A stretch of DNA of 64,000 nucleotides from Serratia plymuthica (GCF_018336935.1 NZ_CP068771.1:2046001-2110000), one strand, 5' to 3'; shown: positions 10,078-18,568, counted from the stretch's first letter. The notes: generated by a model from the letters alone, not told the origin. A program made the numbers and translations.

Positions 10078-10243
10078 AATAAGTTCCTTCAGTGCAAACG
10101 ACAGATAAGCCAGATGAGAAAATGCCAGAGGATATCCATCGATAATGAATATTCTTCATTATGCTGTCAATTTACAACTTATTGATAACATTGTTATTCA
10201 TGATTCGAATAGGCTGATGAGTTTGGCTAATGAATCGGGGCAA

Positions 10244-10275
10244 TAAAAAACCCCGCGCCGGCGGGGTTTTCTTAA
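10244..10275 (-). terminator. intrinsic terminator after the DUF3811 gene
   Basis: AACCCCGC-GCCG-GCGGGGTT (10249-10268) has A-runs on the left, which read as a T tract on the minus strand. It ends transcription of the gene whose stop is at 10280. Confidence 0.85.
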
Positions 10276-10279
10276 GGCA

Positions 10280-10543
10280 TTAACGCGGGGGGCGGGTGCT
10301 GATTGAAGCGGACCAGCTGAAGGTTTCGCCGCTGGGTTTGACCCGGTTGGCTTTACGTTCGGCGCGCGTGGCTTTTTCGATTTTCTCGCGGGCGGCCATG
10401 ATGCGCGCCACGACTTCATCCTTGGTCTTGTTGTTCTCGGCATTCGTCAGTTCCCGGCCGAGATTTTTACGCGCCTTGTCCAGCTCGGTTTTTACTTCAC
10501 GTTGTTCGCTTTCCGTCATGTCTTTCAGCGTCAGTTTTTTCAT
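10280..10543 (-). CDS. YjbD-like DUF3811 family small protein
   Basis: This 87-residue basic protein has an N-terminal KDMTESEQREVKTEL segment, a LTNAENNKTKDEVVARIMAAREK helix, and a C-terminal FSWSAS...TRPPR tail. The pattern (MTE.EQRE.KT.LD.AR...GR.LTN.E.N, then FSWSA..TR) matches E. coli YjbD (DUF3811). The function is unknown. The start at 10543 is chosen because it begins at the conserved region; upstream in-frame sequence to 10654 has no ribosome-binding site. It lies downstream of the HD-domain gene on the same strand. Confidence 0.78.
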   Translation of the reverse strand: MKKLTLKDMTESEQREVKTELDKARKNLGRELTNAENNKTKDEVVARIMAAREKIEKATRAERKANRVKPSGETFSWSASISTRPPR

Positions 10544-10650
10544 CGTTGTGGCCTGGTCAGTGAAGATGGTTATCAGTGTACAGCAATTATTGCGGCGAAG
10601 ATGCCGGTAACGTAACGGAATCGATGCGTTGGAGGCATTAACCGCGATTT

Positions 10651-11316
10651 TCACATCTCTTCCAGCAACTCGCTGAGGAAGCGACGCATGCGCTCGGTGC
10701 GCTCCTGCGCCATTTGTCGACCGGCCGCGGTCTGAAAGCCTTCTTGTAGCTTAAACAGTTTGGTTTCGAAGTGGTCCAGCGTGAAACGCTTATCGTCATA
10801 CTGGCGCTGTTGCGCCAGCGGATCGGCGGCATCGTACAGCGCGCTGCGCATACGTCCGCCGATATAGAAACAGCGCGCCACGCCAATCATGCCTATGGCG
10901 TCCAGACGGTCGGCATCCTGGATGATTTTCGCCTCCAGCGTTTCCGGCGTAATGGCGGCAGAAAAGCTGTGGGCTTCGATGGCATGGACCGTTTTAGCGA
11001 TATCGTGCGCTTCCCAGTCCAACTGCGCCAACGTCAACGCGGCTTTTTCCGCCGCCATGCGTGACGCCAGGTGGCGCTGCGGCGAATTCTTTTCTACCGC
11101 CACGCAGTCATGCAACAGCACCGCCGCACACAAGATGCGCCGGTCGCCGCCTTCCTGCGCACTGATCTGGCGGGCGTTCTTCCATACACGGTGCAAGTGG
11201 GCAACGTCATGGGAACCATCGTCGGAATCGAGGGTCAGCGGCAACAGCGCCTGCGCCAGTTCCTGATGAGGTGAAAAAGGCCGCAGCAATGACTGTGGCA
11301 GCAGTGGAAAATGCAC
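10651..11316 (-). CDS. HD-domain phosphohydrolase, YedJ family
   Basis: This 221-residue HD-superfamily metal-dependent hydrolase has a His in DVAHLHRVW, the HD pair in AAVLLHDCV, a second-shell HSF (EAHSFSA), and the QDADRLDAIG motif with the distal Asp. E. coli YedJ shares the same motifs and the DDKR...LDHFETKL end. I place the start at a GTG (11316) because AAAAGGAG sits six bases upstream; upstream ATGs lack such a site. The physiological substrate is unknown. It is divergent from the SnoaL-like gene. Confidence 0.85.
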   Translation of the reverse strand: MHFPLLPQSLLRPFSPHQELAQALLPLTLDSDDGSHDVAHLHRVWKNARQISAQEGGDRRILCAAVLLHDCVAVEKNSPQRHLASRMAAEKAALTLAQLDWEAHDIAKTVHAIEAHSFSAAITPETLEAKIIQDADRLDAIGMIGVARCFYIGGRMRSALYDAADPLAQQRQYDDKRFTLDHFETKLFKLQEGFQTAAGRQMAQERTERMRRFLSELLEEM

Positions 11317-11551
11317 GTTTTGCTCCTTTTGACGGTAATCGTGAATCATCATAGCAGCCGAAGATGAGGCGGTTATGACACTGCAGGAACAGAATTGTTT
11401 ACCGTATTGCAATAGACTATTGCCGGAATTACGGTTTTTGTACCGGAATAAGCAACCTACAATAGTCTCATTCCGGCCATCCTCGCCTGGTGTTAGCCTG
11501 TGTCTGCGGGGCATGGCCGGAATATCCCATTAATGCCACAGGAGAACAGAC

Positions 11552-11947
11552 ATGCCAACGAATCTGGAAATTGTACGCGCTACCTATGAGGGCGGCAGTG
11601 CCGAAGAGAACGGTCGCAACCTGCTGGCGGCGTTGGCGCCCGATGCAGAATGGACCGAAGCGGCGGGCTTTCCTTATGCCGGTACCTACGTTGGGCCGCA
11701 GGCCATTTTTGAAAATGTTCATCAGCGTTTAGGGACGGAATGGCAGGGCTACCGCGCCGACGTTGAACATTTCTACGATGCCGGTGAAAACGTGATCGCC
11801 CAAGGGTTCTATCACGGCACCTATGGTGCGACCGGCAAATCGTTCACTGCATCCTTTGCGCATATTTATCAGCTGCGCGAGGGGAAAATCGTCAAGTTCG
11901 TGCAAATCGTGGACAGCGCTAAAGTGCTGGAAGCCATGCAGGGCTAA
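11552..11947 (+). CDS. SnoaL-like / NTF2-fold protein 1
   Basis: This 131-residue protein has the alpha+beta cone-fold pattern of SnoaL-like ketosteroid-isomerase relatives: an N-terminal helix (EIVRATYEGGSAEENGRNLLAAL), an APDAEWTE strand, a GxYxGxxAI motif, and a C-terminal FAHIYQLREGKIVKFVQIVDS hairpin. Members bind small hydrophobic molecules or act as cyclases, isomerases or dehydratases; no specific substrate can be inferred. AGGAGAA precedes the ATG. Its stop codon overlaps the stop of the convergent membrane-protein gene. Confidence 0.8.
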   Translation: MPTNLEIVRATYEGGSAEENGRNLLAALAPDAEWTEAAGFPYAGTYVGPQAIFENVHQRLGTEWQGYRADVEHFYDAGENVIAQGFYHGTYGATGKSFTASFAHIYQLREGKIVKFVQIVDSAKVLEAMQG

Positions 11948-12213
11948 AGGCCGCTGTGCTTGCCGTATTTACGATCGTATTCTCGCCGATAACCGCGCGC
12001 CTTGTTGCGATCGCGGATCCACAAATAGCCGCACACCAGCGCGACTGCGCCTGAAAAGGTAATGTTGCGCATATCTCGGTCATAGCAAAACACCAATACA
12101 GCATCCATCGCCGCGATAAAGGCAATCCATTTGTACGTATGGGATTGTCGCCGCGTGGCCGCGTTGAGTCGCTTTAATTGCCTGGCTTCGTGCATGACCG
12201 GTTTTTGCTGCAT
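11944..12213 (-). CDS. small hypothetical two-helix membrane protein
   Basis: This 89-residue protein has a basic N-terminus, then two predicted transmembrane segments (WIAFIAAMDAVLVFCY and ITFSGAVALVCGYLWI), and a basic C-terminal RDRNKARGYRREYDRKYGK. I do not recognise the family. Length, hydrophobic pattern and the tight tail-to-tail overlap with the preceding gene support coding, but no strong ribosome-binding site is visible. Confidence 0.55.
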   Translation of the reverse strand: MQQKPVMHEARQLKRLNAATRRQSHTYKWIAFIAAMDAVLVFCYDRDMRNITFSGAVALVCGYLWIRDRNKARGYRREYDRKYGKHSGL

Positions 12214-12417
12214 AACTTTCCGCGGGTAATAGTTCTCTTGGCGATAAATTACCAGAATATTCCTGATGGCGGCAAAGGTTAACGCATGTCATACCGCTGT
12301 TTTTCCCGCGGGTATTCCTTCGCTGAAAATCTGCGCACGGGGTAGTGAATAAACGCCAAAACATGATACGTTATCTATTCATTATTTGTGTTTTTTTATT
12401 CATTATCGGGGGGTGCG

Positions 12418-12729
12418 ATGATTGTCAGAACCTGGCACGGGTGTGTGCCGTTACGCCATCAGCAAGGATTTACCGATCATTTAACTGTCACAGGGCTGCA
12501 GCATGCTGAAGCTACGGCTGGAAATCTTGGCGCTTTTGTTCGACAAGAGGTCCAGGGGCAGTATGCGCACTTCTTTCTGGCCACCTATTGGGAGTCTTTG
12601 GCGGCGATAAAACGCTTCGCCGGTGAGGATTATCAGGTAGCAGTCACTTATCCGGACGATGAAGCCTTCGCTTTAATTTCAGATCCCTATGTCTTTCATC
12701 ATCGGGTTGATGAAATCGCCGCGCTGTAA
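12418..12729 (+). CDS. antibiotic biosynthesis monooxygenase (ABM)-like protein
   Basis: This 103-residue ferredoxin-like fold protein begins MIVRTWHG, with a predicted beta strand, then YAHFFLATYWESLAAIKRFAG, a typical ABM-family helix, and a C-terminal VFHHRVDE strand. Small ABM proteins act as cofactor-free monooxygenases or dimeric binding proteins; the substrate is unknown. The start at 12418 is preferred over 12388 because homology begins there and a G-rich site precedes it. It lies 30 bp before the second SnoaL-like gene, suggesting co-transcription. Confidence 0.65.
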   Translation: MIVRTWHGCVPLRHQQGFTDHLTVTGLQHAEATAGNLGAFVRQEVQGQYAHFFLATYWESLAAIKRFAGEDYQVAVTYPDDEAFALISDPYVFHHRVDEIAAL

Positions 12730-12759
12730 TTGTCAGGTTAACTACGAGCAGGGGATATT

Positions 12760-13140
12760 ATGAACAACAAAACGATACGCCCGGAAGATGTGGTTCAGCA
12801 GCAGCTTGATGCCTATAACGCCCGTGATATTGATGCTTTTATGGCGTATTGGGCGGAAGATGCGCAGTATTACGAACACCCCGATACGCTGCTGGCCAGC
12901 GGCAAGGCGGAAATCCGCGAACGCCATATTGCGCGCTTCAGGGAACCAAGCCTGTACGGTGAGCGAGTTAAACGCATGGTGCTGGGCAGCATGGTGATCG
13001 ATCAGGAAGTGGTGACGCGCAATTTCCCGCAGGGGCGCGGCAAAATGGACGTGATCGCCATTTATGAAGTTGAACAGGGCAAGATCCTGAAGGCCTGGTT
13101 CAAAGTCGGCCCGTGCGAGCTGGATGAGGGCGCGTTATAG
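12760..13140 (+). CDS. SnoaL-like / NTF2-fold protein 2
   Basis: This 126-residue protein has the SnoaL-like signature: VVQQQLDAYNARDIDAFMAYWAEDA near the N-terminus, a YEHPDTLLASGKAEIRERH segment, and a C-terminal VIAIYEVEQGKILKAWFKVG hairpin. It is a steroid-isomerase-like cone fold with unknown ligand. It follows the ABM-like gene by 30 bp with an AGGGGA site and probably shares its transcript. It is only distantly similar to the SnoaL-like protein at 11552. Confidence 0.78.
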   Translation: MNNKTIRPEDVVQQQLDAYNARDIDAFMAYWAEDAQYYEHPDTLLASGKAEIRERHIARFREPSLYGERVKRMVLGSMVIDQEVVTRNFPQGRGKMDVIAIYEVEQGKILKAWFKVGPCELDEGAL

Positions 13141-13149
13141 CGCCCAATG

Positions 13150-13527
13150 TCACAGCGCTACGACGGCGTCGATCTCCACGCTAACCTGTGGCGAGAACAG
13201 TGCGCTGACCGCGACCAGTGAACAGGCCGGCAGCGCACCATCGAAATAATCAAACAGCACGGGCCGAATTGCCTGCAGATCGCCGATCTCGGTTAAAAAT
13301 ACGGTGATTTTAATCAGCCCCTTGAGGTTGGTGCCTTCGGCGGCGGTAATGGTCGCCAACTGCTCCAGAACGGCCTGCGTCTGCTGCTGCGCCGTTTGCC
13401 CCTGAGCTTCGGTGGCGAAGGCCGTTAGCCCTGAGACATACAGCGTATCGCCGTGGCGCACCGCGTGGACATAAGGCCCACCCGGCGCAGGCAATTGCGG
13501 ATAATTAATGCGCTTCAATGACGTCAT
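13150..13527 (-). CDS. RidA/YjgF family protein
   Basis: This 125-residue Rid-family protein has the typical GPYVHAVRHGDTLYVSGL start, QTQAVLEQLATITAAEGTNLKGLIKITVFLTE middle, and ALPACSLVAVSALFSPQVSVEIDAVV end. RidA proteins deaminate reactive enamines/imines. The Arg of the active site in classical RidA (PARS/PARA) is replaced by PACS here, so it may belong to a non-deaminase Rid subgroup. It is divergent from the APH(6)-like gene. Confidence 0.85.
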   Translation of the reverse strand: MTSLKRINYPQLPAPGGPYVHAVRHGDTLYVSGLTAFATEAQGQTAQQQTQAVLEQLATITAAEGTNLKGLIKITVFLTEIGDLQAIRPVLFDYFDGALPACSLVAVSALFSPQVSVEIDAVVAL

Positions 13528-13681
13528 GATAAAAACCCCGCAGATTAATTAAAAAAATAGGCAAACTTGGTTAGGATACTGCAATTAACACCGGGAATAC
13601 GCCGGGAACTGTTGATGTCTAATAGTATCACCGGCGCCAATTTTTCACCGTGATTGCCATCAATAAGGACGCCTGACCGCA

Positions 13682-14536
13682 ATGAATCCGGCCTTTATTC
13701 CCTATGTGCAACGCTGGCAGTTGGAACCAGACGGCAAAGCATTTGAAACTCACAGCAGCCTGCTGATGCCGGTGCGTTATCAGGGCGCTGCCGCCATGCT
13801 GAAAATCGCCCGCGAGCAGGAAGAAAAGTTCGGCGGATTACTGATGTGCTGGTGGCAGGGCGAAGGCGCAGCGCGAGTTCTGGCCTGGCATGAAGACGGC
13901 ATCCTGCTGGAGCGTGCTCAGGGCAAGCGATCGCTGGCGCAAATGGTGCGTGACGGCGACGATCGGCAGGCGACGGCCATTCTTTGTCAGGTGGTTGCCC
14001 GCCTGCATGCGCCGCGTGCGCAGCCCTTGCCGGAGCTTATTCCACTGCACCTGTGGTTCAACTCGTTGTGGCCGGCGGCGCAGGCCCACGGCGGCATGCT
14101 GCGGCTCAGCGCCACGGCGGCGGCGGATCTGCTGACCAGCCCGCGGGATCAGAGCGTGCTGCATGGCGATATTCATCACGACAACGTGCTGGATTTCGGC
14201 GAGCGCGGTTGGCTGGTGATCGATCCCAAACGCCTCTACGGCGAACGCGCCTTCGACTATGCCAATATCTTCTGCAATCCCAATTACGGCATTGCCACCG
14301 ATCCGGATATTTTCCAGCGCCGCGTGGAGCAGGTCAGCCAGTTGGCCGGGCTGGAACGCCGGCGTTTGCTGCAATGGATCCTCGCCTGGGCGGGGCTGTC
14401 CGCAGCCTGGTTTATGGAGGACGGCGAAGCGGCGGATATCGATTTTCGGGTGGCGGAACAGGCTGCGCGCGCGTTGGGCCTGCGGCTGCCGGAGGGGGAC
14501 TCAGGGTTCACCCTCCCAATAATCGAGCGACGCTGA
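13682..14536 (+). CDS. APH(6)/hydroxyurea-type phosphotransferase
   Basis: This 284-residue kinase-like protein belongs to the aminoglycoside/hydroxyurea phosphotransferase family. It has the Brenner motif HGDIHHDN near residue 160 and a metal-binding IDPKRLYGERAFDYAN near 181, both typical of streptomycin 6-kinase APH(6) relatives. An AMLKIA strand carries the presumed ATP-binding Lys near residue 40. Family membership is clear, but streptomycin resistance cannot be claimed: many chromosomal homologues have unknown substrates. Its 3' end overlaps the convergent cupin gene by 36 bp. Confidence 0.75.
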   Translation: MNPAFIPYVQRWQLEPDGKAFETHSSLLMPVRYQGAAAMLKIAREQEEKFGGLLMCWWQGEGAARVLAWHEDGILLERAQGKRSLAQMVRDGDDRQATAILCQVVARLHAPRAQPLPELIPLHLWFNSLWPAAQAHGGMLRLSATAAADLLTSPRDQSVLHGDIHHDNVLDFGERGWLVIDPKRLYGERAFDYANIFCNPNYGIATDPDIFQRRVEQVSQLAGLERRRLLQWILAWAGLSAAWFMEDGEAADIDFRVAEQAARALGLRLPEGDSGFTLPIIERR

Positions 14537-15004
14537 AGGGCGTTGCAGATAGCGTACCGGTTGGCCATTGTCGCGCTGGGCGATGGCCTGAAACTTGCCC
14601 GAGTCCGGATATTCCACCAGTTCAGGCTGCTCACGGGTGCTGATGGAAAGATACTTCAGCGGTACCGCCGACGTGTTGATGATTTGGTGCGGGTATTCCG
14701 GGCCGGGCGGGATAAAAATAACGTCGCCGCTTTTGATCGGCAATTGCTCACCGGCGACCCGCAGTGTCCCGCTTCCCTCCAGCACGATAAACATTTCTTC
14801 CTGCGCGTAGTGAAAATGATAAGGGCAGGAACGCATGCCAGGCGCCACCACGTCGATGGACGCCCCCAGCTTGCTGGCGGCGGTGCCGGTGCCTAAACGG
14901 GCGCCGACGCTGTCATATAACGGCGGACGGCGATCGTGAGTTTTTTCGACTTCTTCAAGATTGCGGATCAGTCGCTGGGCTAACAGCGCGGCATTATCAT
15001 TCAT
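14501..15004 (-). CDS. cupin-domain protein
   Basis: This 167-residue single-domain cupin has motif 1 (HFHYAQEEMFIVLEGSGTLRV) and motif 2 (GDVIFIPPGPEYPHQIIN) at about residues 63-110. The metal-binding His, His, Glu and His are all present. The start at 15004 is preceded by GAGAG; the in-frame extension to 15055 is unlikely. Family members include isomerases, dioxygenases and sugar-binding proteins, and the substrate is unknown. The C-terminus overlaps the convergent phosphotransferase gene. Confidence 0.78.
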   Translation of the reverse strand: MNDNAALLAQRLIRNLEEVEKTHDRRPPLYDSVGARLGTGTAASKLGASIDVVAPGMRSCPYHFHYAQEEMFIVLEGSGTLRVAGEQLPIKSGDVIFIPPGPEYPHQIINTSAVPLKYLSISTREQPELVEYPDSGKFQAIAQRDNGQPVRYLQRPSASLDYWEGEP

Positions 15005-15381
15005 AGAATCTCTCGTTACAATGTCACTTAATAATTGACGCTGGCGATAGAACACGCGTTTCAGCCTGTCGACGATGAGGATATAGGCGTTAACCTGCGC
15101 TCAACGGCTGTCATTCTGCATTGTCCATACAATCCTGTTGCTTAAGCCAATCGGGTTGCCTGGCCAGTGGCGAATCAGCTCAATCAGCTCGGAAGAGGAC
15201 ATAAAGGTTCTCTTAACGCTCAAGTGTGGCAACAATCGCGCCCCCTCTCAGTTAAGCAGAAGATCGCCGAAGCGGGAAAGTTTACCCCGCCCGGCAAGTG
15301 GGGCTGGCGTGCACATGTGTTCCAGACAGGAGGGCGAACATCTGCTATACGACAATGTGGGCTAACGACAAGGGAGCGGCG
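15005..15381. other. divergent intergenic region, cupin / AraC gene
   Basis: This 377-bp region between divergent genes must hold promoters for both. I see no convincing gene, repeat or operator. The AraC gene start at 15382 is well marked by AGGGAG at 15371. Confidence 0.5.
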
Positions 15382-16218
15382 ATGAGCAGTTGGATCGAAT
15401 TAAAGAAAGATGGGCCGACCGGCATAGAGTTGATCCGCGCCCACTTTTGCGGCCATGCGCATGCTTACGATCCTCACTGGCATGATGATTATCTGGTTGG
15501 CATCACCGAACAGGGCGTGCAGCAGTTTCATTGCCGACGCCAGCGTCATCGCAGTACGCCAGGGCAGGTATTTTTGCTGGAGCCGGGGGAGGTGCATGAC
15601 GGCGATGCGCCGGCGGAAGACGGCTTTACCTACCAGATGCTGTATCTCAGTCCGCAATGGCTGGACGCACAACTCCGTCAGTTATTTGCCGAGGTGCCGG
15701 ACAGCTTTCGCCTTGGTTTCGCCGCCACGCTGTCGGACGATCGGCTGCTGGCACAGGCGACAATGCGGGCCTTCTCGCAGTTGCAGCAAATGGGCGAAGG
15801 GGAAATGCAGCATCAGTTCGCCCTGGATAATTTGCTGTGCGGCCTGACGCGGCACGTGCACTGGCGACGCTCGCCGCCGCATGAAACTTCCGGCTATCAG
15901 GCGCGGCGCATTCGTGACTTTCTGCATGCCAACAGCCATCAGGATATTCGGATGGAAACGCTGACGGCATTAACCGGCCTGGATCGGTTCCGGCTGACCC
16001 GACTGTTCCGCCAGACTTATGGTTTACCGCCGCATGCTTATTTGGTTCAGTTGAGGTTAACGCAGGCGCGGCGGCTGCTGGCCGCAGGGGCAAAGCCCAT
16101 CGCCGTGGCGGCGCAGCTGGGTTTTGCCGATCAAAGCCATCTGGGGCGCTGGTTTCAGCGCGCCTACCGCCTGACCCCGGCGCATTACCGCAAACTGTGC
16201 ACAAATCTTCCAGATTAA
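15382..16218 (+). CDS. AraC-family transcriptional regulator
   Basis: This 278-residue regulator has an N-terminal AraC-type cupin sensing domain (HWHDDYLVGITEQGVQQFHCR; GQVFLLEPGEVHDG) and a C-terminal pair of helix-turn-helix motifs. The latter run from IRDFLHANSHQDIRMETLTALTGLDRFRLTRLFRQTYG to AVAAQLGFADQSHLGRWFQRAYRLTPAHYRK. The start at 15382 follows AGGGAG and is the first residue of the cupin homology. It is followed 49 bp later by a DUF2000 gene on the same strand, a pairing I take as a likely two-gene unit. Confidence 0.88.
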   Translation: MSSWIELKKDGPTGIELIRAHFCGHAHAYDPHWHDDYLVGITEQGVQQFHCRRQRHRSTPGQVFLLEPGEVHDGDAPAEDGFTYQMLYLSPQWLDAQLRQLFAEVPDSFRLGFAATLSDDRLLAQATMRAFSQLQQMGEGEMQHQFALDNLLCGLTRHVHWRRSPPHETSGYQARRIRDFLHANSHQDIRMETLTALTGLDRFRLTRLFRQTYGLPPHAYLVQLRLTQARRLLAAGAKPIAVAAQLGFADQSHLGRWFQRAYRLTPAHYRKLCTNLPD

Positions 16219-16267
16219 GCGACTTCGGTTGAGTATCCTGCAGGCTGACTTGGAAACAGGAAGCTGA

Positions 16268-16702
16268 ATGATGGAAAACATCCCCCCAGAGACGATTACC
16301 GCCGAGCGCTGCGTGATTGTGATTAATCAGGACCTGCCGCTGGGCAATATCGCTAATGCGGCGGCGGTACTGGCGCTAACCTTGGGCCAACGCCATCCTG
16401 GGTTGGTTGGCGAGGTGTTGGCGGACAGCCACGGACAGTGTTGGCCGGGGCTGATCCCGATAGGCATTAGCGTACTGGCCGCCAGTGAGGAGCAGTTGGG
16501 CGCTTTGTTGAAACAGCCGCGGGCCGCGGAGGTGGATCGGATCTTGTTCCCGGCGGATGGCCAGCAAACGACCAATTACGCCGAGTTTCGCGCCAGCATT
16601 GCCAACCGACCAAGCGACGACTGGCGTTTGTTGGGCATTGCGCTGGTCGGCGAAAAGAAAACCGTGCGCAAGCTGACCGCCAAACTCAGCCTGTTGGCCT
16701 AA
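16268..16702 (+). CDS. DUF2000 family protein
   Basis: This 144-residue protein has the DUF2000 pattern: RCVIVINQDLPLGNIANAAAVLALTLG near the N-terminus, an IPIGISVLAAS segment, and LLGIALVGEKKTVRKLT near the C-terminus. The fold resembles peptidyl-tRNA hydrolase 2-like proteins; the function is unknown. It follows the AraC gene with an AGGAAG site. Its stop overlaps the stop of the convergent ydcO-like gene by four bases. Confidence 0.82.
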   Translation: MMENIPPETITAERCVIVINQDLPLGNIANAAAVLALTLGQRHPGLVGEVLADSHGQCWPGLIPIGISVLAASEEQLGALLKQPRAAEVDRILFPADGQQTTNYAEFRASIANRPSDDWRLLGIALVGEKKTVRKLTAKLSLLA

Positions 16703-17892
16703 CTTCCCGAGCGCTCCGGGCGTCGTGGCAGCGACAAAATGAGATGCGCGAGCGCTCCGCCAATAATTCCCCAAAATGCAGAACCGACGCCGAGCAGCGT
16801 CACGCCGGAGGCGGTGATCAGGAAGGCGATCAGAGCGGCATCGCGCTGTTTTTCATCCTGCAGCGCCCGTTGTAAACTGCCGGCGATAGTGCCAAGCAGC
16901 GCCAGCCCGGCAATGGTGTGGATCAGCGCCGGCGGCAACGCGCTGAACAACATGCCGATAGCGCCGCCAAACAGCCCGGCGAGCAGATAAAACACCCCGG
17001 CGGCCACGGCGCCCATATAGCGGCGCTGTGGATCGGGATGCACGTCCGGCCCCATGCAAATGGCGGCGGTAATGGCGGCGATGCAAACGGAGAACCCGCC
17101 GAACGGCGCCAGCAGCAGTGCAGTCAGCGCCGTCCAACCGATCAGGGGCGAAGTCGGGACGCTATAGCCTGCGGCCTTCAGCGTAGCGATGCCGGGGGCG
17201 TTTTGTGATGCCATGGTCACCACAAAGAAGGGGATGCCAATGCCCAGCAGCGTCGACCAGGTGAAATGCGGCGCAATAAATTCCGGCACGGCGAAAGTCA
17301 GCGGTTGCTGAGAAAGATGAATGTTGCCCTGCAACGCCGCAATGGCCAGCCCCACCAGCAACGTCAACACAATGGCATAACGCGCCAGATAGCGGCGGCT
17401 GACCAGATACGCCAGCCCCATCCCGGCGCTGAGCACAAAATTTACCTGCAGCGAGGCAAAAGCGTCCAGGCCGAAGCGCAGCAGGATCCCCGCCAGCATC
17501 GCCGCCGAAATCGCCTGCGGAATATAGTCCATCAGCCGGGCGAACAGCCCGGTGACGCCGCACAGCAGGATTAATCCGGAGGCGAAGATAAACACGCCAA
17601 TCGCTTCGTTGATCGGCGTGCCGGGCAGGCTGGTGACCAGCAGCGCCGCGCCCGGGGTCGACCAGGCGGTCAGGATCGGTGTACGGTAATACAGAGAAAG
17701 CCCCAGCGAGGTCACGCCCATCCCCAGCCCCAGCATGCTCAGCCAGCCGCCGATCTGCACTGGCGTGGCGCCGGCGGCCGCCGCGGCCTGAAAGATAATG
17801 GCCGCGGAACTGGTGTAACCCACCAATACCGCCACAAACCCGGCCATAACGGCGGGCAGGGTCAAATGACGTAACGAGATGGCAGGGCGCAT
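16699..17892 (-). CDS. ydcO: BenE-family membrane transporter, YdcO-like
   Basis: This 397-residue inner-membrane protein has about 12 predicted transmembrane helices and closely parallels E. coli YdcO (for example the TAWSTPGAALLVT, VTMASQNAPGIA, CIAAITAAICMGP and LLGVGSAFWGIIGG segments). The BenE family is annotated as benzoate/H+ symporter; the true substrate of YdcO is not established. The start at 17892 (MRPAISLRHL) matches the family. It is divergent from the sutR-like gene, as ydcO and sutR are in E. coli, and shares a dyad-rich control region with it. Confidence 0.88.
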   Translation of the reverse strand: MRPAISLRHLTLPAVMAGFVAVLVGYTSSAAIIFQAAAAAGATPVQIGGWLSMLGLGMGVTSLGLSLYYRTPILTAWSTPGAALLVTSLPGTPINEAIGVFIFASGLILLCGVTGLFARLMDYIPQAISAAMLAGILLRFGLDAFASLQVNFVLSAGMGLAYLVSRRYLARYAIVLTLLVGLAIAALQGNIHLSQQPLTFAVPEFIAPHFTWSTLLGIGIPFFVVTMASQNAPGIATLKAAGYSVPTSPLIGWTALTALLLAPFGGFSVCIAAITAAICMGPDVHPDPQRRYMGAVAAGVFYLLAGLFGGAIGMLFSALPPALIHTIAGLALLGTIAGSLQRALQDEKQRDAALIAFLITASGVTLLGVGSAFWGIIGGALAHLILSLPRRPERSGS

Positions 17893-17912
17893 GGCAGACT
17901 CCGGCTGTAATT

Positions 17913-17928
17913 GTGCGTTATAACGCAC
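17913..17928. promoter_or_regulatory. candidate SutR operator 1
   Basis: Perfect 16-bp palindrome GTGCGTTATAACGCAC located 20 bp upstream of the ydcO start. A second copy lies 38 bp away. The pair sits exactly between a transporter and a divergent XRE-cupin regulator. Confidence 0.7.
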
Positions 17929-17950
17929 GGCGAGGATTGAGCATAGCACC

Positions 17951-17966
17951 GTGCGTTATAGCGCAC
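17951..17966. promoter_or_regulatory. candidate SutR operator 2
   Basis: GTGCGTTATAGCGCAC is a one-mismatch palindrome, identical to operator 1 except one base, at 38 bp centre-to-centre distance (close to 3.6 helical turns). It lies 38 bp before the regulator start and probably mediates autoregulation. Confidence 0.7.
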
Positions 17967-18004
17967 AAGTGGCTATAATCAGCCGGAATTCAGAAGGGGG
18001 AATC

Positions 18005-18568
18005 ATGCAGGAACTGTCCGGCCATCTGGCGCAAACATTGAAATCGCTGCGTGCGCAGCGCGGCTGGAGCCTGGCTCAGGCGGCCGAGAGTACCGGCGTC
18101 AGCAAGGCGATGCTGGGGCAGATAGAACGCGGCGAATCCAGCCCAACGGTGGCGACGCTGTGGAAAATCGCCACCGGCTTCAACGTGGCGTTTTCCGCTT
18201 TTTTGGAGATCTCGCCGCTGCAGGAACAGGCCACGCTGCACCGTTACGGCGATGCGCCGGTGTTCAATCAGTACAACGCCGATATGCGGGTGGTGCCGCT
18301 GTTTCCGTTCGACAGGCAATTGGGTTTCGACATGTTCGTCATCGATCTGGCGCCGGGGGCACTCAGCGAGTCTTCGGCGCACGAGCCGGGCGTCATTGAA
18401 CACGTGATTGTCATCAGCGGCCAACTGGAACTGGCGATTGACGGTCAGTGGCACAGCCTGGCCGAAGGCGAGGCTATGCGCTTTCAGGCCGATCGGCCGC
18501 ATGCCTACCGCAACGCCGGCCAGGAGAGGGTGCGTATTCACGATCTGATCCACTATCCTAAATTTTGA
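18005..18568 (+). CDS. sutR: XRE-cupin transcriptional regulator, SutR-like
   Basis: This 187-residue regulator has an N-terminal HTH_3 domain (GWSLAQAAESTGVSKAMLGQIERGESSPTVATLWKIATG) and a C-terminal cupin (GVIEHVIVISGQLELAIDGQWHSLAEGEAMRFQADRPHAYRN). It is clearly related to E. coli SutR/YdcN, a regulator linked to sulfur utilisation. The start at 18005 follows AGAAGGGGG. It is divergent from the BenE-like transporter, the same arrangement as E. coli ydcN-ydcO, which supports direct control of that gene. Confidence 0.88.
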   Translation: MQELSGHLAQTLKSLRAQRGWSLAQAAESTGVSKAMLGQIERGESSPTVATLWKIATGFNVAFSAFLEISPLQEQATLHRYGDAPVFNQYNADMRVVPLFPFDRQLGFDMFVIDLAPGALSESSAHEPGVIEHVIVISGQLELAIDGQWHSLAEGEAMRFQADRPHAYRNAGQERVRIHDLIHYPKF

